A stretch of 64,000 bases of DNA from Clostridia bacterium (GTDB lineage Bacteria; Bacillota; Clostridia; Oscillospirales; Acutalibacteraceae): contig CAAFXS010000048.1 in the NCBI GenBank assembly GCA_900767025.1, positions 1 to 64,000 on the forward strand. The letters are read 5' to 3'. Both the position numbers and the translations under genes were made by a program. Each line of letters begins with the position of its first letter. The stretch's first letter is position 1. This document shows positions 8,753-18,344 of the stretch, one piece after another. The notes under the pieces are model-generated. The model had not been told where the DNA came from. It made no database searches and worked only from the letters and a program-made list of their open reading frames with translations.

Positions 8753-9648
8753 TTGAAATAAGAAGCTTAACAAAGTATTTTGACTATACAAAGGCATTGA
8801 ACAGCGTTTCGTTTAACATTGCCGACGGGTCTGTTTTCGGTCTTGTAGGCTCCAACGGTGCAGGAAAAAGCACGCTTTTGCGTGTTCTTGCAGGAGTTTT
8901 TGAGGCTGACGAGGGTGATGTTTATATGAACGGTGAAAATCCCTTTGAAAATCCTAACATTAAATCTCAAACGGCGTTTGTTTCCGATTTTCCGTATTTT
9001 TACCCCGGGGCTACCTTGGAGAGCACTGCTAATTATTACAAAACCATTTACCCTACCTGGAGCAAGGAAAGATATGATCAGTTAACCAAGGTTTTTCCCA
9101 TTAAGCGCTACCAGAAAATTGCAACAATGAGTAAGGGTATGCAAAGGCAGTCGGCAATTATTCTTGCCCTGTCCTATAACCCAAGGTTTATTTTGTTTGA
9201 CGAAATATTTGACGGTCTTGACCCGGTTATCCGTGAGCTTGTTAAAAAGATACTTATTGAATATGTTGACGAAACAGGTGCAACCGTTGTTATAGCAAGC
9301 CATAACCTTAGGGAATTAGAGGGCTTTTGCGACCATATCGGTTTGCTTCACCAGGGCGGTATTTTGCTTGAAAAGGATATTGACGGTGATTCAATGGGTC
9401 TTTATCGTATGCAGTTTGTTATGAGTGCAGAGGATTATGCCGAAATCAAGCCAAGCCTTAATATTGTTAAGGAGGAAAATCAGGGTAAGGTTACTGAAAT
9501 CACCGTTAAGGGCGATATTGACAGGATAACGGAGATTATCAACAGCAAGTCACCGGTATTCCTTGAGGCTTTACCGCTGACTCTTGAAGAGCTTTTCATC
9601 AGTGAAATGGAGGTGGCAGGATATGACATCAACAGCTTTAAAATCTAA
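8749..9648 (+). CDS. ABC transporter ATP-binding protein
   Basis: A 299-residue nucleotide-binding subunit. It shows Walker A GSNGAGKST near residue 35, a degenerate signature motif MSKGMQRQ near 126, Walker B ILFDEIFDGLDP near 150 and the switch histidine in IASHNLRE. The C-terminal 80 residues are a small accessory domain. It is encoded between a YtrA-type repressor and a multi-span permease, so it energises an exporter rather than a binding-protein-dependent importer. Cargo is not deducible; related GntR-linked systems respond to cell-envelope stress or peptides. It overlaps the permease start by 26 bases. Confidence 0.93.
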   Translation: MIEIRSLTKYFDYTKALNSVSFNIADGSVFGLVGSNGAGKSTLLRVLAGVFEADEGDVYMNGENPFENPNIKSQTAFVSDFPYFYPGATLESTANYYKTIYPTWSKERYDQLTKVFPIKRYQKIATMSKGMQRQSAIILALSYNPRFILFDEIFDGLDPVIRELVKKILIEYVDETGATVVIASHNLRELEGFCDHIGLLHQGGILLEKDIDGDSMGLYRMQFVMSAEDYAEIKPSLNIVKEENQGKVTEITVKGDIDRITEIINSKSPVFLEALPLTLEELFISEMEVAGYDINSFKI

Positions 9649-11647
9649 GGGCAATTTTGCACCTGCGTTTAAAAAGGTGTTTCGTCAAAGGGCAGTTAAT
9701 TCCATCGTACTGCTTGTGGTTACCGTATTTATTTCAATAGTCGGCACAATTATAACCTTTAACAATTACATACCTTATTACACACCTGAAAAATTAGAAA
9801 TACTTGATATTACCGAGGATGCGTCAATGATGATGCTGGCAATGGCGGCAGTCTGCGGATTGTTCAGCTTAATTACCGCGCCGGAAATGTTTAAGGAAAT
9901 ATACAAAAAACGGTCCTGTGACCATTATTTTGCAACGCCGATTAAAAGGGAAGAGCACTTTTGTGCAAATTTCCTTTACGGTGTCCTTGCAAATATTGTG
10001 GCTTTCGTATTATCGGCTGTGGTTTTTATTCTTCCGCTGATAATGTATCAAAGCAAAAAATGTAAATTTATTGTTGAGCCAATATTTTTTGCAAAATTCA
10101 TTGCAATTCTTTTGGCGGTATTGGCAATATATTCAGCCTTTGTGATGTGTGCAGTTGCGTCAGGAAAGCGGTTTCATTATATGCTCCTGAGCTTTATCTG
10201 TCTGTTCAGCACACCTGTGGCATTTGAGGGCATTGTTGCAGTAGCAAACAGAATTTGGGGATTTTATGTATCTTCAGCAGTGGCTTCGGCAATCAGTCCG
10301 GCGGAAAATGCATTCTGCAGTCTTTATGCGGAAAATCTGCTTTTATTCTGTGTAATCTCACTTTTGGAAATTGCAGGAATGTTTGCAGCAGGCTTGATTT
10401 TGTTCAAGCGCAGAAAAGCAGAGGTTGCAGAGGTTTCCGTTTTCGGCAGTGTTATTCCGTTTATTATATTAGCCGTTATGGCAACCGCCGCTTATATGTA
10501 TATAGGCGCAGGAAGAAGTGCCCTTATCGGTATTATTTGCGGTTGCGTTTTTGCAGTGCTTACTGCAATGATTTTTACGGCTATTCTTTACAAAGCACCC
10601 TTCACCAAGAAAATAGGCATTACAACAGCTTGCGTTTGCGTTGTTTGCTCGCTGATTATGGGTGTTATCAGCTTCCCCTCATATTCAGGCTATGTTAAAA
10701 ATGTGCCTGACGCAAATGAGGTTGAAAGCATAACACTGACGGATTTGTATTCGGATACTGCCCTTTATGACAGTGCAATGTGGGTTGGCAACAGTGAATA
10801 TTATGAATATGAAAACGGTGGCAGGGTGGAGATAAAAACACCTGAGGCAATCGAAAAAGCCATTGAATTTCACAAAAGCCTTGTCAGTGATAACACCATT
10901 AAGGTTTCACAGCGGTATTTGTCATTAAATCCCTTTAATCTTTTTGATTACATTTTCGGCACTGACTATGACTCATATTACGGTGATTACTCCTGCAAAA
11001 TTGATTACAAGCTGAAATCAGGCAGAACTCTTTCAAGAACATATACAGGTGTAAACACAATGTATTTGGAAAAGAGCTTCGTTGAGCTTATGAAAACCGA
11101 GGAAATGTGTTCTCAGATAAAGCCGTTAAATTTTGATGAAAACGAAGTCCTTTATGTTGAAATATCCGGAAGCTATGACGGTACAAGTCTTGAAAACAGC
11201 AACGGCTTCACCTTCAGAGAGGAAGGCGAGGATGAATATTTCGACTATGCAACCCGCGAAATCAACAAGAAGGAGTACCCAAAGCTGATGGAGGCATACA
11301 AGAAGGATGTCTTTGGCGGTAAGAGTGATGATAGATTTTGCGAGCTGCTCAACACCTCTTCGGAATTCGGCTTATATATTAATTACAAAGAAGATTACAG
11401 TTATTATAGCCCATGCATTGACATCACTATATATTCATTGAGTGACAGTGCCACCGACGAGCAGATAAGCAGGATTAAAGATATGAAGCCTGATGAAATT
11501 AAAAAGCTCTGCGAATGGGGTTATGATGAAGCATCAGCCCAGTGGGAACTGATGGACGCTGTTGATTACGATTCAATTAGCGTATACAGCAATGACAAAA
11601 ACACTATTGAATTTTTGAGGTCGATAGGTATTCCTATTGAAAGATAA
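9623..11647 (+). CDS. ABC transporter permease with large extracytoplasmic domain
   Basis: A 674-residue membrane subunit. About nine hydrophobic segments occupy residues 25-370, then a long soluble, Tyr/Asp/Ser-rich region of roughly 300 residues completes the protein. The start is set at ATG 9623, where GGAGG at 9609-9613 is the ribosome site; an upstream in-frame codon at 9584 lies within the ATPase gene without such a site. The stop-start arrangement with the ATPase shows translational coupling. The ectodomain shows no family I recognise and may bind the exported molecule or a cell-surface partner. Confidence 0.85.
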   Translation: MTSTALKSKGNFAPAFKKVFRQRAVNSIVLLVVTVFISIVGTIITFNNYIPYYTPEKLEILDITEDASMMMLAMAAVCGLFSLITAPEMFKEIYKKRSCDHYFATPIKREEHFCANFLYGVLANIVAFVLSAVVFILPLIMYQSKKCKFIVEPIFFAKFIAILLAVLAIYSAFVMCAVASGKRFHYMLLSFICLFSTPVAFEGIVAVANRIWGFYVSSAVASAISPAENAFCSLYAENLLLFCVISLLEIAGMFAAGLILFKRRKAEVAEVSVFGSVIPFIILAVMATAAYMYIGAGRSALIGIICGCVFAVLTAMIFTAILYKAPFTKKIGITTACVCVVCSLIMGVISFPSYSGYVKNVPDANEVESITLTDLYSDTALYDSAMWVGNSEYYEYENGGRVEIKTPEAIEKAIEFHKSLVSDNTIKVSQRYLSLNPFNLFDYIFGTDYDSYYGDYSCKIDYKLKSGRTLSRTYTGVNTMYLEKSFVELMKTEEMCSQIKPLNFDENEVLYVEISGSYDGTSLENSNGFTFREEGEDEYFDYATREINKKEYPKLMEAYKKDVFGGKSDDRFCELLNTSSEFGLYINYKEDYSYYSPCIDITIYSLSDSATDEQISRIKDMKPDEIKKLCEWGYDEASAQWELMDAVDYDSISVYSNDKNTIEFLRSIGIPIER

Positions 11648-11656
11648 GGAGGTATT

Positions 11657-11980
11657 ATGGAGCTGTTATTAATATTGGAAATTATAATTGTTGTTGCGTT
11701 TATTATCACAAGTGTATTTATGTTTGTGCCAAAGGGCAACGAAGCAGTGCATAAAATATTTTTTGCAATGGCAATTTTGCTTGGAATTTTGGTAACATAT
11801 ATGGACGCGTCCTCATTGCCGTCCAACTATGTGCCCCAAATAATTATTGCCTGGCTGGGACTTTTGCCTGCGGCACTGGGAGTAATCCTTACGGTTGCCA
11901 ACGGCAAGCCCACAGTGTTTGCAAAAATACTTGTAATGGCAACAACGGTTTTCGGCGTCTGCGGATATTTGTTTATGTAA
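11657..11980 (+). CDS. Small four-helix membrane protein of the ABC operon
   Basis: A 107-residue protein that is almost entirely four hydrophobic helices (residues 1-24, 33-51, 60-82 and 87-107) with short polar turns. It starts nine bases after the permease stop, behind an AAGGAGG site, and is the last gene before a strong terminator. It belongs to the exporter operon and may be an accessory membrane subunit. I do not recognise a family and assign no function. Confidence 0.75.
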   Translation: MELLLILEIIIVVAFIITSVFMFVPKGNEAVHKIFFAMAILLGILVTYMDASSLPSNYVPQIIIAWLGLLPAALGVILTVANGKPTVFAKILVMATTVFGVCGYLFM

Positions 11981-11982
11981 TA

Positions 11983-12016
11983 AAAAAAGGCACTCCCTCG
12001 GGAGTGCTTTTTTTAT
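11983..12016 (+). terminator. Intrinsic terminator, ABC exporter operon
   Basis: AAAAAAGGCACTCC and GGAGTGCTTTTTTT form a stem with a CTC loop and a T run. The A tract on the other side lets it work for the convergent yfbR gene ending at 12023. Confidence 0.9.
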
Positions 12017-12022
12017 GCTTAA

Positions 12023-12610
12023 TTACAATTTTGTATGCTCGTCAAGGGTTAGGTAATAGCCCTTTAGGAAATTGTCTTTGAAATATTTAACCTCGGGGAG
12101 AGTGATTGCGTCAATGCTCTTTTCCTGAGCCTCCAGCGCTTTTTCAAATTCTGCATTGCCCATTCGCTTTTCCTCAATGCATTTGATTAAGGCGCTTATT
12201 TTGTCGGCGGCTTTAACCAGAGCCCAAAGCTCCTTATCCTGCTCCTGCTGTTCAAAGAGGGGGTAATAATCCTCTCTAAATTCATCGGGAAGCATATCAA
12301 GGAGCCTAAGACCTGCTATGTGCTCAATGTCCTTGTAAACGCTTTTGATTTCCTCGTTATAATACTTAACCGGGGTGGGCATATCGCCTGTGATAACCTC
12401 GGTGGTATCGTGGTAAAGCGCAAGGAGCGCGGCTCTTTCGGTGTTATAGCTTTTGCCGAATTCCTTATTGCCGATAACTGCCAGGGCGTGAGCGATAACT
12501 GCAACGCTGTGGCTGTGCTCCGCAATATTTTCCTTTGCCGTATTACGCATTAATGCCCATCGGTCAATAAGCTTCATACGGTTGACCATTGCAAAAAAGT
12601 TACTGCTCAT
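12023..12610 (-). CDS. yfbR: 5'-deoxynucleotidase, HD family (YfbR-like)
   Basis: A 195-residue HD-domain phosphohydrolase removing the 5' phosphate from deoxyribonucleoside monophosphates. The metal-binding set is visible: His in the AEHSHSVAVIAHALA segment, the HD pair in LYHDTTEVITGDMPTPVKY, and a distal Asp in KAADKISALIK. The ATG at 12610 is chosen because GGAGG lies six bases upstream; an earlier start at 12631 would sit within aspS. The gene overlaps the 3' end of aspS by 11 bases, so it is co-translated with it. Confidence 0.9.
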   Translation of the reverse strand: MSSNFFAMVNRMKLIDRWALMRNTAKENIAEHSHSVAVIAHALAVIGNKEFGKSYNTERAALLALYHDTTEVITGDMPTPVKYYNEEIKSVYKDIEHIAGLRLLDMLPDEFREDYYPLFEQQEQDKELWALVKAADKISALIKCIEEKRMGNAEFEKALEAQEKSIDAITLPEVKYFKDNFLKGYYLTLDEHTKL

Positions 12611-14393
12611 TGTCAGCCTCCGCCTTTGCAATATTTATTCCAAGCTCGTCAAGCTGAATATCGTCGATATAGCTTGGTGCACCGCTCATAAGCTCGCTGG
12701 CATTTTGAACCTTTGGAAAAGCAGTAACATCACGAAGACTGTCTGCTCCGCAGATAATCATTGCAAGCCTGTCAAGACCGATACCCATACCGCCGTGAGG
12801 AGGTGATGCATAGTGATATGCTTCAACAAGGAAACCGAATTTTGCGTCAATTTCCTCCTGCTCCATACCTAAAAGCTCAAACATTTTGTTCTGGAGATGA
12901 CAGTCGGTAATTCTCATTGAGCCTGAGGAAAGCTCTGTTCCGTTAAGCACAAGGTCAAACGCCTTGGCTCTTACCTTGCCCTTGTCGGTGTCAAGGTATT
13001 CAATACATTCCTCCATAGGCATAGTGAAGGGGTGATGCATTGCAACCCACTCGCCTGTTTCCTCGTCCTGCTCAAAGAAGGGCATTTCGGTAATCCACAG
13101 ATAATTCCATTTGCCTGCGGGGATAATATCAAGCTCCTTTGCAATGATAAGTCGCAGTGAGCCCAGGATAGAAAGTGCAGAGCTTGTTTTGTCCGAAATG
13201 ATGAAAACGCAGTCACCCTTTTCAGCACCCAGCTTTTCAATCAGTGCCTGAAGCTCGCCGTCCTTAAGGAACTTGGCAAAGGAGCAGTTAGGCTCCTCAT
13301 CTGCCCAGCGTATGTAGGCAAGACCCTTTGCACCGATACCCTTTGCGTGCTCGGTAAGCTTGTCAATTTTCTTCCTTGTATAAACCGAGGCGGCATCCTT
13401 TGCAACAATTGCCTTAACTGCTCCGCCGTTTTCAATGGCATTTTTAAACACAACAAAATCCGTGCCCTCGGCCCAATCGGTAATATCATTTATGAGCATA
13501 TCAAAACGGGTGTCGGGCTTGTCCGAGCCGTAACGCTCCATAGCCTCTGCAAAGGTCATTCTCGGCAGCGGCATGGGAATGTCAACGCCAACGGTTTCCT
13601 TCATCAGCTTTGTGATAAAGCCCTCAGCCATTTCCATAATATCGTCGGTGTCAACAAAGCTCATTTCAAGGTCAATCTGTGTGAATTCCGGCTGACGGTC
13701 GGCTCTTAAATCCTCGTCTCTAAAGCATCTTGCAAGCTGAATGTAACGGTCAAAGCCTGCCACCATACAAAGCTGCTTGTAAATCTGCGGTGACTGAGGG
13801 AGAGCATAGAACTTTCCGTTGTGAATACGGGAGGGAACAACATAGTCCCTGGCGCCCTCGGGTGTGGATTTTATCATCATAGGTGTTTCAATCTCGATAA
13901 AATCGTTGGCGTAAAAATACTCTCTTGCAATTTTTGCAATCTTATGACGCATTATAATATTCTGCGTAAGCTTTTGATTTCGTAGATTTAAGTAACGGTA
14001 TTTTAATGTGGTTTCGTCGCCGACCCTTTCGCTGTTGGCAATTTCAAAGGGGGGAGTCTGTGCTTTTGAGATTATACGGAATTCCTTAACGGCAATTTCA
14101 ATTTCACCTGTGGGGATATCCTTGTTTTTGCTTTCTCTTTCGCAAACCGTTCCCACGCAGGCAACAACAAATTCACTCCTGACAGACTGAGCCTTTGCAA
14201 AAACCTCTCTGTCGGTTGTGTCGTTAAAGGAAAGCTGGATAATACCTGTTCTGTCCCTTAAGTCAATAAATATAAGGTTGCCCAAATCTCTCTGCCTCTG
14301 GCACCAGCCGAAGAGAGTGACCTCCTTGCCTGCGTCGCAGAGCCTAAGCTCACCGCAATAATTTGTTCTTTTAAGTCCTTTTATAGTTTCCAT
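12600..14393 (-). CDS. aspS: Aspartyl-tRNA synthetase, bacterial type
   Basis: A class II aminoacyl-tRNA synthetase of 597 residues that charges tRNA-Asp. It has an N-terminal OB-fold anticodon-binding domain (residues 1-105), class II motif 2 around FRDEDLRADRQPEFTQID, the bacterial GAD insertion (about 280-415), and motif 3 GMGIGLDRLAMI near the C terminus. Length and insertion mark the bacterial form. It starts three bases after the hisS stop; hisS-aspS adjacency is common in Firmicutes. Confidence 0.97.
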   Translation of the reverse strand: METIKGLKRTNYCGELRLCDAGKEVTLFGWCQRQRDLGNLIFIDLRDRTGIIQLSFNDTTDREVFAKAQSVRSEFVVACVGTVCERESKNKDIPTGEIEIAVKEFRIISKAQTPPFEIANSERVGDETTLKYRYLNLRNQKLTQNIIMRHKIAKIAREYFYANDFIEIETPMMIKSTPEGARDYVVPSRIHNGKFYALPQSPQIYKQLCMVAGFDRYIQLARCFRDEDLRADRQPEFTQIDLEMSFVDTDDIMEMAEGFITKLMKETVGVDIPMPLPRMTFAEAMERYGSDKPDTRFDMLINDITDWAEGTDFVVFKNAIENGGAVKAIVAKDAASVYTRKKIDKLTEHAKGIGAKGLAYIRWADEEPNCSFAKFLKDGELQALIEKLGAEKGDCVFIISDKTSSALSILGSLRLIIAKELDIIPAGKWNYLWITEMPFFEQDEETGEWVAMHHPFTMPMEECIEYLDTDKGKVRAKAFDLVLNGTELSSGSMRITDCHLQNKMFELLGMEQEEIDAKFGFLVEAYHYASPPHGGMGIGLDRLAMIICGADSLRDVTAFPKVQNASELMSGAPSYIDDIQLDELGINIAKAEADNEQ

Positions 14394-14396
14394 AGT

Positions 14397-15743
14397 TTAT
14401 TCCTCGTTTCCCGTACCGAACAATGTGCTGAAATCAAATTCCTCACCGTTTATTTCCAAATCCGCAAGCTGCTCGGCAAGTGAAATATTGTAAAAGCCGT
14501 TTACAAAGGTGTCAAGGGGAATTTCCGTTTCCTCACCTGTGGTCATATTTTTGAGCTTGGTAATGCTGGAGTCAACCTCGTTGTCACCGATAACAATGTT
14601 GAATTTTGCACCCAGCTTGTCGGCATATTTCATCTGTGCCCTGATTGAACGCTGATTTAAGTCCATAAGAGCGGTAAAGCCCTCGTCCCTCATATCCTTG
14701 GCAATTTCAACTGCCTTTGCAGTAGCCTTGTCACCGATTGCAACGATGAAAAGGTCAGGCTTGTTCTCCTCCGGGAAGGGTGCGTTTTGAGCCTCCATAA
14801 CAAGCATCAGCCTTTCAAGACCCATTGCAAAGCCCAAAGACGGTGTTTTCTGACCGCCTAATTCGTCAACAAGTCCGTCATATCTACCGCCGCCGCAGAC
14901 AGTACCCTGTGCACCGATGGAGTCGGATACAAATTCAAAAACGGTTTTTGTGTAATAATCAAGTCCTCTTACGATTTTTGGATTGATTGTATATTCAATA
15001 TTAAGCGTCTTAAGATATTCCTGCACCTTTTCAAAATGCTCACGGCACTCGTCGCAAAGATAGTCTGTTACAACAGGTGCGTTTTCTGCAATTTTTGAGC
15101 AAACGGGGCTTTTGCAGTCAAGAATACGCATTGGATTTCTTTCAAGCCTGCCGTTGCAGGTGTCACAAAGCTCATCGGTGTGAGCGGAGAAATATTCCCT
15201 TAACGCCTTGTGGTATTCTGCTCTGCATTTGGGACAGCCGATTGAATTAATTTCAAGGCTTAAATCCGTAACGCCAAGGGTGTCAAAAATTGATTTTGCA
15301 AGTGAAATCAGCTCTGCGTCTGCAAGAGGTGAAGCGGTGCCGAGGCACTCAACACCGAACTGATGGAACTCCCTGAGTCTGCCTGCCTGTGGCTTTTCGT
15401 ACCTAAAGCAAGGACCCACATAGCAAACCTTTTGAGGCAGAGCCTCGTTGCACAGACCGTTTTCAAGATATGCACGAACTGCACCTGCAGTACCCTCGGG
15501 ACGAAGAGTGATTGACCTGCCGCCCTTGTCATCAAAGGTGTACATTTCCTTTTGCACAACATCGGTGGTATCGCCCACACCTCTTTGGAAAAGCTCGGTG
15601 TGTTCAAACATCGGTGTTCTTATTTCCTTATAACCGAATTTTTCAGCCACATCAATGGCGGTTGCCTCAATGTACTGATTTTTGTAAACATCCTTGGGAA
15701 GAACATCCCTTGTGCCTTTAACGGCTTTTGTTATCAATGCCAT
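14397..15743 (-). CDS. hisS: Histidyl-tRNA synthetase
   Basis: A 448-residue class II synthetase charging tRNA-His. It shows the KGTRDVLP N-terminal signature, motif 2 with FRYEKPQAGRLREFHQFG, the histidine-A loop LDYYTKTVFEF, motif 3 LGFAMGLERLM and a C-terminal anticodon-binding domain from about residue 330. A four-cysteine cluster (CPKC, CDTC, C near 200-230) lies in the insertion domain and could bind zinc. It leads the hisS-aspS-yfbR group. No T-box is seen in the 57-base gap upstream, which holds only the mgsA terminator. Confidence 0.97.
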   Translation of the reverse strand: MALITKAVKGTRDVLPKDVYKNQYIEATAIDVAEKFGYKEIRTPMFEHTELFQRGVGDTTDVVQKEMYTFDDKGGRSITLRPEGTAGAVRAYLENGLCNEALPQKVCYVGPCFRYEKPQAGRLREFHQFGVECLGTASPLADAELISLAKSIFDTLGVTDLSLEINSIGCPKCRAEYHKALREYFSAHTDELCDTCNGRLERNPMRILDCKSPVCSKIAENAPVVTDYLCDECREHFEKVQEYLKTLNIEYTINPKIVRGLDYYTKTVFEFVSDSIGAQGTVCGGGRYDGLVDELGGQKTPSLGFAMGLERLMLVMEAQNAPFPEENKPDLFIVAIGDKATAKAVEIAKDMRDEGFTALMDLNQRSIRAQMKYADKLGAKFNIVIGDNEVDSSITKLKNMTTGEETEIPLDTFVNGFYNISLAEQLADLEINGEEFDFSTLFGTGNEE

Positions 15744-15767
15744 AATCTAACCTCTCATATCAAGAAA

Positions 15768-15798
15768 ATCGGGTGAACAGGTATTGTCCACCCCGATG
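15768..15798 (-). terminator. Terminator between mgsA and hisS
   Basis: On the minus strand ATCGGGGTG pairs with CACCCGAT with one bulge and is followed by TTTTCTT. It ends the mgsA transcript just before hisS. Confidence 0.65.
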
Positions 15799-15800
15799 AA

Positions 15801-16217
15801 TTATTTTGATGAATTATATCTGGGATTAACGATTTCCCTCCACTCAAAGTCGCCTCGTTCAACACCTCTGATAAGTGCTTCGGCAGTGGCGATATTAGTT
15901 GCAAACGGTATGTTGTGAACATCACAAAGACGGAGCAAATCGTTATCGTTAGGTTCGTGTGGTTTAGCGGTAAGAGGGTCTCTGAAAAAGATAAGCAAAT
16001 CTATTTCATTGCAGGCAATACGGCTTGCAATCTGCTGACCGCCACCCTGACTTCCTGCCAGGAAGCAGTTGATATTAAGCCCTGTTGCCTCGGACACAAG
16101 CTTGCCGGTTGTGCCTGTGGCGCAAACATCGTGACGGCTGATTATACCGCAGTATGCAATACAAAACTGCACTAAAAGTTCTTTTTTCGCATCGTGGGCT
16201 ATAAGAGCTATGTTCAT
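15801..16217 (-). CDS. mgsA: Methylglyoxal synthase
   Basis: This enzyme converts dihydroxyacetone phosphate to methylglyoxal and phosphate, a bypass of lower glycolysis when phosphate is scarce. The 138-residue protein carries the phosphate-binding GTTG motif near residue 36, the SQGGGQQIA loop, the catalytic Asp in IFFRDPL and the His in KPHEPNDNDLLRLCD. It lies downstream of the mreBCD-mrdA cluster with 84 bases between, and ends in its own terminator. Ribosome site GGAGGT precedes the ATG. Confidence 0.96.
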   Translation of the reverse strand: MNIALIAHDAKKELLVQFCIAYCGIISRHDVCATGTTGKLVSEATGLNINCFLAGSQGGGQQIASRIACNEIDLLIFFRDPLTAKPHEPNDNDLLRLCDVHNIPFATNIATAEALIRGVERGDFEWREIVNPRYNSSK

Positions 16218-16301
16218 AATTTACCTCCGTGATATATTATTTTTCTAAAATATGCTAATATATTAACATATTTGAAAGCTTTGTTCAACAAAAATATTAA
16301 T

Positions 16302-18320
16302 TTAATACAAAATAGTACCGACCTTTTGATTTGCCTTGGCATCGGTATTGTTTTGATACCAATACTTGATTATTTCGGCAGTCATATCCGCTGTTTCACT
16401 ACCTGAACCCGCAAGCTCAACAACCGACGAAACTGCAATTTCGGGATTGTTATAGGGAGCATAGGTGATAAGGAAGCCGTTGTTTCGTTTAACTCCGTTA
16501 ACAATAACCTCCGAGGTACCTGTTTTGCAGGCAACGGGAGTGTCAATTCGGTCAAAGGTGGCAACAGGTCCGCCGCCGGTGGCAACCATTCGCATACCCT
16601 TATGAACATTGTCAAGGGTGGTTTGGCTAAGGTCAAGGGTCTCTGCAACGGTGATGCTTTTTTCGCTAACTACACCTGTTGAGCCTGCTATAACGGATTT
16701 AACAAAATGCATTTGATACCTTGTTCCTCCGTTTGCTATGGTGGAGCAGTAGTTTGCAAGCTGAAGAGGGGTGAACAGATTGTCACTCATACCGATAGCG
16801 GTAAGCATTGTGTCACCGATACGCCAAACTCCTCCTGCCTTTTCTCTGTTATCCGGGGATGAAAGCACACCTGACGATTCTGCAATTTCAACACCTGTTT
16901 TTTGACCCAAGCCGTAGGCAGTTGCGTATTCGTCAATTTTGTCAATACCCGTGTCAAGAGCTGTGTTGTAGAAGAACATATTGCAGGAATCACGAAGGGC
17001 AGTTCTTACATTTTCGGTTCCGTGAGCATTACCGTGGAGGCATTTGAAGGGCTGACCGAAAAACACCTGTTCACCCACGCAAACATAGGTCTTGTCCGGA
17101 GTGATTGTGCCTGACTCAAGTGCCGCCGTTGCCGTTACAGGCTTAAAGGTTGAACCGGGAGCATATGTACCCATGGCGAATCTGCTCCAGAGGGGATTTC
17201 TCGGGTTCTTTGAAAGCTCATCGTACTTGTCGTAATAATCCTTTAAATCATATGTTGGGTATGATGCCGCCGCCAAAACCTCACCGGTGTTGCAGTCATC
17301 AACTACAACTGCGCCTGCGGAGGAGTAGGAGTCAACCTTGTTGCAGACCTCCTTCAGCTTGTTTTGAGCAAGCACCTGCAGGTCTCTGTCAATGGTCAGC
17401 ACAACGGTATTGCCGTTGACAGGAGCCTTTGTTACCGTTTCGGTGGTGTTTCCGTCCTTGTCAATGGTTATGGTAAGCTCACCGGCAGTACCCCTAAGCT
17501 CGCTTTCCATAGCCCTTTCAATTCCCGATTCACCTATTTGGTCGGTAATCTTGTAGCCCTTGTCCTTATTTTCCTGATATTCCTCGGCATTAATTTTTCT
17601 TACCGTTCCTAAAATATGGGGAGCAACGGTGGAGTCGGTGTATTCACGGTAGGCAACAACACGGACATCTGCACCAAGATAGGTCTGCTTGTCCTCTTTG
17701 ATTCTTGCAACGGTTTCGTCGCTGACATCGTCGGCAATGGTTACGGGATTTTCATAGGAGAAAAGGAGCCTTGTAAGCTCGTATCTTATGTTGGCTATTT
17801 TCAGTGTCATATCCTGATTGTAGCCGGAAATTTCGTATTTTTCGATAACTGCGTCGTAGCAGTTTTGTGCAGTGGCATAGGGCTGAAGATTAAGCATATC
17901 GGCGCTTTTCATGGTTTTGATATCCTTTTCTTCGCCGCTGAACTGTATATTTCCGTTTCGGTCAAAGGCAAGGGGGAGATTTTGGGCAAATTCCTCACCC
18001 TGCTCCTCAAAAAGTCGGATTAAGTTATAGATAATTCTGTTTCTGTCCTCATTTTCCTTTGCAGACGGGAAATAAACGGCATTGAGAATAATGGAATTGC
18101 CCTGCCTGTTTGTAACAAGGGAGTTACCGTTTCTGTCCACAATTTCGCCTCTTGCCGCCTCAAGCGGTATCACATAGGATTTAACGGCGTTGTTTTTTGC
18201 AGTGTAGTAATCGTGGTGGCGGATTTGTATGTTGTAAAGGTTGAAGGCAAAGCCGAAAAATACTGCAAGCATAAGTATAACAGCCACAATGCTTCTGCTG
18301 CTTTTGTATCTGCTTTTCAT
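16302..18320 (-). CDS. mrdA: Penicillin-binding protein 2 (elongation transpeptidase)
   Basis: A class B PBP of 672 residues that cross-links peptidoglycan during side-wall growth. It has an N-terminal membrane anchor (residues 11-29), a dimerisation region with the RGEIVDRNG box near 57, and a transpeptidase domain with SxxK in GSTFKP, SxN in RDSCNMF and KTG in ACKTGTSE. The IGMSDNLFTPLQL stretch is typical for PBP2. It is the last gene of mreB-mreC-mreD-mrdA, the elongasome operon of rod-shaped cells, and starts 24 bases after mreD. Confidence 0.95.
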   Translation of the reverse strand: MKSRYKSSRSIVAVILMLAVFFGFAFNLYNIQIRHHDYYTAKNNAVKSYVIPLEAARGEIVDRNGNSLVTNRQGNSIILNAVYFPSAKENEDRNRIIYNLIRLFEEQGEEFAQNLPLAFDRNGNIQFSGEEKDIKTMKSADMLNLQPYATAQNCYDAVIEKYEISGYNQDMTLKIANIRYELTRLLFSYENPVTIADDVSDETVARIKEDKQTYLGADVRVVAYREYTDSTVAPHILGTVRKINAEEYQENKDKGYKITDQIGESGIERAMESELRGTAGELTITIDKDGNTTETVTKAPVNGNTVVLTIDRDLQVLAQNKLKEVCNKVDSYSSAGAVVVDDCNTGEVLAAASYPTYDLKDYYDKYDELSKNPRNPLWSRFAMGTYAPGSTFKPVTATAALESGTITPDKTYVCVGEQVFFGQPFKCLHGNAHGTENVRTALRDSCNMFFYNTALDTGIDKIDEYATAYGLGQKTGVEIAESSGVLSSPDNREKAGGVWRIGDTMLTAIGMSDNLFTPLQLANYCSTIANGGTRYQMHFVKSVIAGSTGVVSEKSITVAETLDLSQTTLDNVHKGMRMVATGGGPVATFDRIDTPVACKTGTSEVIVNGVKRNNGFLITYAPYNNPEIAVSSVVELAGSGSETADMTAEIIKYWYQNNTDAKANQKVGTILY

Positions 18321-18344
18321 ATTCGGCGCCTCCTTTTTGTTTTT